Shown here piece after piece: positions 34,016-39,935 of a stretch of DNA of 39,935 nt. Both the position numbers and the translations under genes were made by a program. Position 1 is the first letter of the stretch, and the number at the start of each line of letters is the position of its first letter. A model generated the notes under the pieces. It worked only from the letters and a program-made list of their open reading frames with translations. It searched no databases and was not told the DNA's origin. The stretch covers positions 1 to 39,935 of the forward strand of contig ONIT01000010.1 in NCBI GenBank assembly GCA_900317945.1. The letters are read 5' to 3'. Source of the DNA: an uncultured Pseudomonadota bacterium. GTDB lineage: Bacteria; Pseudomonadota; Gammaproteobacteria; Enterobacterales; Succinivibrionaceae.

Positions 34016-37000
34016 TCAGGCGCCGGCCTTCTTCTCGAAGAAGCCGTCAGGAATTCTTCTGTGAAGCTCCTGCAGCGAGCGCACGCTCTGGGTCTCGTCG
34101 ATAGGCAGCGCGAGCACCGAGGCAACTGCCGCGTTCATGGTCGTGGTGTAGGCGACCTTGTACTGGAGAGCTGCCCTTCTGAGCTGCTTGGAGTCCTCGA
34201 TGGAGCGCCTTCCCTCGGTGGTGTTGATGATGAAGTCATAGTCGCCGTTCTTGACGAAGTCAAGGATGTTCGGGCGTCCCTCATACACCTTGTTGACCTC
34301 GCGGCAGGCGATGCCGGCGTCGCGGAGGGTCTTGGCGGTTCCGTGGGTGGCGTCAAGCGTGAAGCCCGCGTCGATGAGCTTGTAGGCAAGCTGCACCAGG
34401 CGGCCCTTGTCGCTCTTCCTGACGGAGAGGAGGACGCGGCCGGAGCGCGGCAGAGTAACGTCTGCGGCAAGCTGCGACTTGGCGTAGGCCTCGGCGAAGG
34501 ACTCGCCGACGCCCATGACCTCGCCGGTGGACCTCATCTCAGGTCCGAGGAGCGGATCAACGCCCGGGAACTTGTTGAACGGGAGGACAACCTCCTTCAC
34601 GCTGAAGTAGGGAGGAATAATCTCCTTCTTGAGCCCCTGGACAGCCATGGTCTTGCCGGTCATGATCCTTGCCGCAATCTTTGCAAGGGGCACGCCGGTT
34701 GCCTTGGAGACGAACGGAACGGTTCTGGCGGCACGCGGGTTGACCTCAATAAGGTAGATGTCGTTGCCCTTGATGCCGAACTGTACGTTCATGAGGCCTC
34801 TTACCTGGAGCTCAAACGCCAGGCGGGAGACCTGATCGCGGATGCGGTCCTGGATCTCATGCGAGAGCGTGTTGGGCGGCAGTGAGCAGCTGGAGTCGCC
34901 CGAGTGGACGCCGCACTGCTCGACGTGCTCCATGATTCCGCCGACGATGCACTGCTCGCCGTCGCAGAGCGCGTCAACGTCGACCTCGGTCGCGTCCGAG
35001 AGGAAGCGGTCAAGGAGGACAGGAGACTCGTTGGAGACGACTACGGCCTCCTTGAAGTAGCGGCGCAGATCGGTCTCGTCATAGACGATTTCCATGGCGC
35101 GGCCGCCAAGCACGTAGGAAGGCCTTACCACGAGAGGATAGGAGATGCGGTTCGCGACCTGCACAGCCTCCTCGATGGTGGTTGCGGTGCCGTTCTGCGG
35201 CTGCAGGAGGTTGAGGCGCTTTACGGCCTGCTGGAAGCGCTCTCTGTCCTCGGCGCGGTCAATCGCGTCAGGGCTGGTGCCGATGATGGGCACGCCGGCT
35301 GCCTCAAGTGCTCTCGAGAGCTTGAGCGGGGTCTGTCCGCCGAACTGGACGATTACTCCGGCAGGCTTCTCGACGCGGCAGATCTCGAGGACATCCTCAA
35401 GGGTTACGGGCTCGAAATAAAGTCTGTCAGAGGTGTCGTAGTCGGTGGAGACGGTCTCAGGGTTGCAGTTGACCATGATGGTCTCATAGCCGTCATCACG
35501 GAGCGCGAGAGCGGCATGGACGCAGCAGAAGTCGAACTCAATGCCCTGGCCGATTCTGTTCGGGCCGCCGCCCAGGATGACGATCTTCTTCCTGTCTGAC
35601 GGGCAGGACTCATCCTCCTCGTCATAGGTCGAGTACATGTAGGCTGTGGTAGTCTCGAACTCTGCGGCGCAGGTGTCGACGCGCTTGTAGACAGGGAGCA
35701 CGCCGTACTGGTAGCGGAGCTTCCTGACCTCGTTCTCCGAGACGCCGAGGAGCTTCGCGAGGCGCTTGTCGCCGAAGCCCTTCTTCTTAAGGGTTCTCAT
35801 GAACTCGGCGTTCATGCCGGTCATTCCGCCCCTGACGACCTGATCCTCAAGCTTGATAAGCTCCTCGATCTGAACGAGGAACCAGGGATCAATCGAGGTG
35901 TAGCGGTAGACATCCTCAACGCTCATTCCGCGGCGGAAGGCGTCTCCGATGTACCAGACCCTGTGCGAGCCGGCATTCTGCAGCTCATGGATGAGCCTTT
36001 CCTGATCATCATCCTCTGACATCTCAGGATCAAGTCCGGTCTTCCCGATCTCAAGCCCGCGCAGAGCCTTCTGCAGCGACTCCTGGAAGGTGCGGCCGAT
36101 GGCCATGACCTCGCCGACCGACTTCATCTGGGTGGTCAGGCGGTCATCCGCGTCGGGGAACTTCTCGAAGTTGAAGCGGGGAACCTTGGTAACGACGTAG
36201 TCGAGGGTCGGCTCGAACGAGCAGGGGGTCTTGTCCCCGGTGATGTCGTTCTTGAGCTCGTCGAGGGTATAGCCTACGGCAAGCTTAGCGGCAACCTTCG
36301 CGATCGGGAAGCCGGTGGCCTTCGAGGCAAGGGCGGAGGAGCGGGATACTCGCGGGTTCATCTCGATGATGACCATGCGGCCGTCCTTCGGGTTGATGCC
36401 GAACTGGACGTTTGATCCGCCGGTGTCGACGCCGATCTCGCGGAGGATGGCGATGGCGGCGTCACGCATCAGCTGGTATTCCTTGTCGGTCAGGGTCTGC
36501 GCCGGAGCGACGGTGATGGAGTCGCCGGTGTGGATGCCCATCGGATCGAAGTTCTCAATGGAGCAGACGATGATGCAGTTGTCCTTTCTGTCGCGGACAA
36601 CCTCCATCTCGTACTCCTTCCAGCCGATGAGAGACTCGTCGATGAGGAGCTCATGGGTCGGGGAGAGGTCAAGTCCCCTCTTGCAGATCGAGACGAAGTC
36701 CTCGGGGTTGTAGGCGATTCCGCCGCCCGATCCGCCCATGGTGAAGGAGGGACGGATGATGCAGGGGAAGCCCACATGCTTCTGCACGTCCCAGGCCTCG
36801 TCCATGCTGTGGGCGATGCCGGCCCTCGGGCAGGAGAGCCCGATCTTCTTCATGGCCTCGTCGAACCTCTCGCGGTTCTCGGCCTTGTCGATGGCGTCAG
36901 CTGTCGCGCCGATCATCTCGACGCCGTACTTCTTGAGGACGCCGTGCTGCTCAAGGGCGAGCGCGCAGTTGAGCGCGGTCTGTCCGCCCATGGTCGGAAG

Positions 37001-37258
37001 GATGGCGTCCGGGCGCTCCTTGGCGATGATCTTCTCTACTACCTGCCACTTGATCGGCTCGATGTAGGTCGCATCGGCCATGTCCGGATCGGTCATGATC
37101 GTCGCAGGGTTGGAGTTAACCAGTGTTACCCTGTAGCCTTCCTCACGGAGGGCCTTGCACGCCTGTGCACCTGAATAGTCAAACTCGCATGCCTGCCCGA
37201 TCACGATCGGACCTGCACCGATTATCATAATGCTCTTTAGATCTGTACGCTTTGGCAT
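34016..37258 (-). CDS. carB: Carbamoyl-phosphate synthase large subunit
   Basis: It makes carbamoyl phosphate from bicarbonate, ammonia (channelled from CarA) and two ATP, feeding both arginine and pyrimidine synthesis. The product has 1080 residues (E. coli 1073). Two homologous ATP-grasp halves are clear: the first starts [22 protein letters not shown], with [11 protein letters not shown] and [17 protein letters not shown]; the second starts [19 protein letters not shown], with [11 protein letters not shown] and [17 protein letters not shown]. An oligomerisation region lies between them, and an MGS-like allosteric domain (~940-1080) follows, where UMP and ornithine act in E. coli. The ATG lies one base after the carA stop, giving tight coupling. 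Confidence 0.97.
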   Translation of the reverse strand: MPKRTDLKSIMIIGAGPIVIGQACEFDYSGAQACKALREEGYRVTLVNSNPATIMTDPDMADATYIEPIKWQVVEKIIAKERPDAILPTMGGQTALNCALALEQHGVLKKYGVEMIGATADAIDKAENRERFDEAMKKIGLSCPRAGIAHSMDEAWDVQKHVGFPCIIRPSFTMGGSGGGIAYNPEDFVSICKRGLDLSPTHELLIDESLIGWKEYEMEVVRDRKDNCIIVCSIENFDPMGIHTGDSITVAPAQTLTDKEYQLMRDAAIAILREIGVDTGGSNVQFGINPKDGRMVIIEMNPRVSRSSALASKATGFPIAKVAAKLAVGYTLDELKNDITGDKTPCSFEPTLDYVVTKVPRFNFEKFPDADDRLTTQMKSVGEVMAIGRTFQESLQKALRGLEIGKTGLDPEMSEDDDQERLIHELQNAGSHRVWYIGDAFRRGMSVEDVYRYTSIDPWFLVQIEELIKLEDQVVRGGMTGMNAEFMRTLKKKGFGDKRLAKLLGVSENEVRKLRYQYGVLPVYKRVDTCAAEFETTTAYMYSTYDEEDESCPSDRKKIVILGGGPNRIGQGIEFDFCCVHAALALRDDGYETIMVNCNPETVSTDYDTSDRLYFEPVTLEDVLEICRVEKPAGVIVQFGGQTPLKLSRALEAAGVPIIGTSPDAIDRAEDRERFQQAVKRLNLLQPQNGTATTIEEAVQVANRISYPLVVRPSYVLGGRAMEIVYDETDLRRYFKEAVVVSNESPVLLDRFLSDATEVDVDALCDGEQCIVGGIMEHVEQCGVHSGDSSCSLPPNTLSHEIQDRIRDQVSRLAFELQVRGLMNVQFGIKGNDIYLIEVNPRAARTVPFVSKATGVPLAKIAARIMTGKTMAVQGLKKEIIPPYFSVKEVVLPFNKFPGVDPLLGPEMRSTGEVMGVGESFAEAYAKSQLAADVTLPRSGRVLLSVRKSDKGRLVQLAYKLIDAGFTLDATHGTAKTLRDAGIACREVNKVYEGRPNILDFVKNGDYDFIINTTEGRRSIEDSKQLRRAALQYKVAYTTTMNAAVASVLALPIDETQSVRSLQELHRRIPDGFFEKKAGA

Positions 37259-37259
37259 T

Positions 37260-38399
37260 TTATTTGGCCCTGCCCCGATAAGTCTTCATCAATTCTACGA
37301 AATGGTCGAAAAGCGGCGATACGTCATGCGGTCCCGGGCTTGCCTCAGGATGGCCCTGGAAGCTGAACGCAGGAGTGTCAGTGCGCTCGATTCCCTGCAG
37401 CGTTCCGTCGAAGAGCGACCTGTGTGTCGGCTTCAGGCAGGGAGGAAGCGAGTCCTCGTCAACCGCGAAGCCGTGGTTCTGGCTCGTGATCATTACCCTG
37501 CCGGTCTCAAGGTCCTTGACAGGGTGGTTCGCGCCGTGATGGCCGAACTTCATCTTGACGGTCTTCGCGCCGGAGGCGAGGGCCAGGAGCTGGTGCCCGA
37601 GGCAGATGCCGAATACCGGCACCTTCTTCTCAAGGATCTTCCGGATGGCCTCGATGGCGTAGGTGCAGGGCTCCGGATCGCCGGGGCCGTTCGAGAGGAA
37701 CACGCCGTCCGGGTTCATGGCAAGGACGTCCTCTGCGGGAGTCGTTGCGGGAACTACGGTAAGACGGCAGCCGTGCTCGGCGAGGATGCGGAGGATGTTG
37801 CGCTTGATGCCGAAATCATAGGCTACGACGTTGAACTCGGGCTTCTCGACGTTGTGGTAGCCCTCTCCGAGCTTCCAGGTGCCGATGTGCCACTCATAGG
37901 GCTTGTCGGTCGTAACGACGGAGGCAAGATCCATTCCCTTGAGTCCGGGGAACTCGCGGGCCTTCTGCAGTGCCTCCTCCTCAGAGGGGTTCTCGCCTGC
38001 TATGAGGCAGCCCCTCTGCGCGCCCTTGGTGCGGAGGATGCGGGTCAGCTTTCTGGTGTCGATCTCGCTGATGGCAACCACGCCATGCTGCTTTAAATAG
38101 TCAGGAAGCGTGCAGGTTGAGCGGAAGTTCGAAGGGATCAGCGGAAGGGAGTGAATGATAAGGGCCGCGGCCTGGATCCTGTCGGATTCCTCATCCTCAT
38201 CATTTGTTCCGGTGTTGCCGATATGAGGATAAGTCAGGGTAACAAGCTGCCTGGTGTAGGACGGGTCGGTCAGGATTTCCTGATAGCCGGTCATGGCGGT
38301 GTTGAACACCACCTCTCCGGCTGCACAACCGTCCGCGCCTATTGAAACCCCCCTGAACACTGTGCCGTCTTCCAGCACCAGCAGTGCAGAATGATTCAA
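37260..38399 (-). CDS. carA: Carbamoyl-phosphate synthase small subunit (UUG start)
   Basis: The glutaminase subunit that supplies ammonia to CarB. From the TTG at 38397-38399 the protein has 379 residues (E. coli 382) and opens [15 protein letters not shown], matching the family. The class I amidotransferase triad is visible: Cys in FGICLGHQL, then His and Glu in [13 protein letters not shown]. The frame continues upstream to an ATG at 38543, but that would add 48 unrelated residues across the promoter region. GGAGG lies exactly five bases before the TTG, which decides the start. E. coli carA is also reported to start at UUG, so the rare start is probably conserved. It heads the carAB operon. 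Confidence 0.95.
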   Translation of the reverse strand: MNHSALLVLEDGTVFRGVSIGADGCAAGEVVFNTAMTGYQEILTDPSYTRQLVTLTYPHIGNTGTNDEDEESDRIQAAALIIHSLPLIPSNFRSTCTLPDYLKQHGVVAISEIDTRKLTRILRTKGAQRGCLIAGENPSEEEALQKAREFPGLKGMDLASVVTTDKPYEWHIGTWKLGEGYHNVEKPEFNVVAYDFGIKRNILRILAEHGCRLTVVPATTPAEDVLAMNPDGVFLSNGPGDPEPCTYAIEAIRKILEKKVPVFGICLGHQLLALASGAKTVKMKFGHHGANHPVKDLETGRVMITSQNHGFAVDEDSLPPCLKPTHRSLFDGTLQGIERTDTPAFSFQGHPEASPGPHDVSPLFDHFVELMKTYRGRAK

Positions 38400-38707
38400 G
38401 ATGACCTCCGAACTAGTTTTATTCAATCGAGCTGTCAGCACACTCTCGGCATGCGGGCAAAATTCCCGCCATTTTACCCTTATTTTACAAAAATTAAAAC
38501 AGAGATCACAACGTTGCATATTTTTTCGCATCCTGCTGTTCATGGCGCCTGACTGACTGCCCTGCCGGCTGTTTTATGAGCAAATAATTACATTCTGCGG
38601 GATCCGGGTGAAAAATTCTATATAATCCGGGTGCCTGCACATGCGGGAGGTCGGCAGACGGTCTGTCCGGCTGCCAGGTGTTTTTGTCTTAGCAAGACGG
38701 AACGACA
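38400..38707. promoter_or_regulatory. Divergent carAB/potF control region
   Basis: Toward carA, two TAAAAT -10-like hexamers (complements of 38471-38476 and 38482-38487) suggest tandem promoters, as known for E. coli carAB. TTGTGA lies 18 bases upstream of the distal one. A palindrome around GCAACGTTGT (38507-38518) matches only half of a PurR consensus. A TGAAT half-site near the carA start is the only trace of an ArgR box. Toward potF, TATAAT (38621-38626) is flanked by a 9-base direct repeat, and a hairpin GGCAG/CTGCC (38653-38675) followed by GTTTTTG lies in its leader. Confidence 0.5.
38602..38633 (+). repeat. Direct repeat ATCCGGGTG flanking the potF -10
   Basis: Two identical 9-base copies, at 38602-38610 and 38625-38633, 23 bases apart. 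The second overlaps the end of TATAAT (38621-38626). Two helical turns of spacing suggests a regulator site. The -35 of this promoter is poor, which would fit activator dependence (inference). Confidence 0.45.
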
Positions 38708-39814
38708 ATGAAAATCTTTAAAACTATTATTGCAGTACTGCTGGGCTGCTCTGCCGCCCTTTCGGCCAATGCGGGAGAAGATAAGGTAGTTCATATTTAC
38801 AACTGGAACGACTACATGGATGAGACTTCACTCCAGGCCTTCGAGAAGGAGACCGGAATCAAGCCCACCTATGACATCTTCGACGGCAATGAAATCCTCC
38901 AGGCGAAGGTCCTGGCAGGCTCCACCGGATACGATATCGTCGCCCCGGGCTCAAACTTCCTGAAGCGCCAGATCCAGGCAGGCGCGCTCGAGAAGTTCGA
39001 CAAGTCGAAGCTGCCGAATTTCAAGAACCTGGACCCTATCATCCTCGAGAAGATGCAGCGCTCGGATCCGGGCAATGACTACGCGATACCGTACCTCGTC
39101 GGCTCAACCGGAATCGGCTACAACGCGGGAAAGCTTGAGGAAATCTTCGGCAAGGGCTTTGTCCCTGACTCCTGGGACATCCTCTTCAAGAAGGAGAACG
39201 CTGAGAAGCTGAGCTCCTGCGGCATCGGCATGCTCAATGAGCCGACCGAGATTTTTGCGACAACCCTGCACTACCTGAAGCTCAACGAGAACTCGACTGA
39301 TCCGAAGGACTACAAGGCAGCCTTCGAGAAGCTCCTTGAGATCCGCCCCTACATCAGATACTTCCACTCCACGCAGATCCTGAACGATCTGGCATCGGGC
39401 GACATCTGCATCGCGATCGGCTGGTCCGGAGACATCATCCAGGCCTCGAAGAAGGCGAAGGCCTCCGGAAGCGGCGTTGATCTCAGGTACATGGTCCCGA
39501 AGGAAGGCGCACTGATGTACATCGACACCATGGCCATCACCGCTGACGCGCCCAACAAGGAAAACGCCTATACCTTCCTCAACTTCGTCATGCGCCCCGA
39601 CATCATGGCAAGCATCTCCGGCTATACCGCCAACATGTCAGGCAACAAGGCAGCCTTTGAGTTCATCGATCCGGCTGTCAGATCGAACCCCAACGTCTTC
39701 TTCCCCGAGGATCTCCTGAAGAAGATGTACACCATTGACCTCATCCCGCCCAAGATGCTCAAGAAGCTCAACAGGATGTGGACCAAGATCAAGACCACCA
39801 AGGCTGAGAACTGA
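38708..39814 (+). CDS. potF: Polyamine-binding periplasmic protein, PotF-like
   Basis: The substrate-binding protein of a putrescine or spermidine ABC importer. It has 368 residues (E. coli PotF 370), with signal peptide 1-22 (LSANA). The family opening VVHIYNWNDYMDE is followed by AGSTGYDIVAPG, NFLKRQ, the KSCG-like SSCGIGMLNEP, IRYFHSTQ and DICIAIGWSGD. Ligand-contact positions compared with PotF: Trp33, Asp35, Tyr36, Trp239, Asp242 and Asp273 are kept, but the PotF Ser38 position is Asn34, so the preferred polyamine is uncertain. GGAA lies five bases before the ATG. No permease or ATPase gene follows in the window: a group II intron begins 24 bases past the stop. Confidence 0.9.
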   Translation: MKIFKTIIAVLLGCSAALSANAGEDKVVHIYNWNDYMDETSLQAFEKETGIKPTYDIFDGNEILQAKVLAGSTGYDIVAPGSNFLKRQIQAGALEKFDKSKLPNFKNLDPIILEKMQRSDPGNDYAIPYLVGSTGIGYNAGKLEEIFGKGFVPDSWDILFKKENAEKLSSCGIGMLNEPTEIFATTLHYLKLNENSTDPKDYKAAFEKLLEIRPYIRYFHSTQILNDLASGDICIAIGWSGDIIQASKKAKASGSGVDLRYMVPKEGALMYIDTMAITADAPNKENAYTFLNFVMRPDIMASISGYTANMSGNKAAFEFIDPAVRSNPNVFFPEDLLKKMYTIDLIPPKMLKKLNRMWTKIKTTKAEN

Positions 39815-39838
39815 AATCAGCACAGTCTGAATCTGTGA

Positions 39839-39935
39839 ATCGAGTAGGCGGATGTTTTAGCATCACACCTCTCACAACACCGTACGTGCGGATCCGCATA
39901 CGGCGTTTCCAGCTTGAATAGGCTAATCCCACCTG
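39839..39935 (-). mobile_element. Group II intron, 3' end (domains V and VI), runs off the window
   Basis: The minus strand folds as the catalytic end of a group II intron. Domain V is 39876-39907: a 9-pair lower helix with a G-U pair, a 2-base CG bulge on the 3' side (39885-39886), then a 4-pair upper helix closed by GATC. The catalytic triad position reads CGC with its G-U partner. After a 2-base linker, domain VI is 39842-39873: GAGAGG pairs with CCT-A-CTC, leaving a bulged A (39845) as the branch point, seven bases from the 3' end. The intron ends ...CTCGAT at 39839. The reverse transcriptase gene and 5' end would lie to the right of the window. It sits beside a small hairpin (CACAG/CTGTG, 39821-39837) after potF. 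Confidence 0.85.

Noticed and set aside
38400..38520. ArgR and PurR sites upstream of carAB
   Set aside because: Only one ArgR-like half-site and about half of the PurR consensus positions match; noted in the region entry but not called as operators.

Overview
The window reads as a chromosomal stretch of a gammaproteobacterium. The evidence is an initiator tRNA that follows the E. coli pattern closely, the set FabB, RsuA, XthA, SmrB, hexameric-type GltA and class III aspartokinase, and the order rlmKL-uup-DUF3466, which I remember from Vibrio and Shewanella relatives. Coding DNA is GC-rich and intergenic DNA is AT-richer. Isolated sucCD plus many lineage-specific secreted proteins made me think of a host-associated Aeromonadales or Succinivibrionaceae member. 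That placement is inference only.

Layout: (1) 1-5.9 kb: argA (+), lysC and dgkA (-), two small-molecule or DMT-type membrane proteins (+), and rsuA (-). (2) 5.9-13.3 kb, all on the minus strand: corA, then a tight three-gene unit made of an MBOAT O-acyltransferase, a membrane-anchored protein with two SGNH/DUF459 esterase domains, and an Ape1/PatB-like SGNH lipoprotein, and finally fabB. The three-gene unit looks like a cell-envelope O-acetylation system. (3) 13.5-19 kb: a secreted DUF922-like protein with a degenerate metal site and a long Ala/Lys/Glu tail, asnS, xthA and pepT. (4) 19-24.6 kb: sucCD with a heavily structured leader, a secreted Sel1-repeat protein and gltA. (5) 24.8-32.6 kb: a DUF3466 protein with a GlyGly-CTERM-like tail, uup and rlmKL (one unit), a membrane-anchored Sel1 plus J-domain protein, and smrB. 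(6) 32.6-39.9 kb: initiator tRNA-fMet, a metallophosphoesterase, carAB (carA starting at UUG), and a PotF-like polyamine-binding protein. The last ~100 bases are the 3' end of a group II intron on the minus strand, with recognisable domains V and VI.

Themes that link genes: arginine, pyrimidine and lysine supply (argA, carAB, lysC); translation and ribosome quality control (asnS, rsuA, rlmKL, uup, smrB, tRNA-fMet); TCA-linked carbon flow (gltA, sucCD); and envelope remodelling (MBOAT/SGNH cluster, dgkA, fabB). Most lone genes end in clear intrinsic terminators, which makes transcription units easy to delimit. Several gene starts below are moved inward from the longest reading frame because a ribosome binding site, promoter or terminator fixes them.
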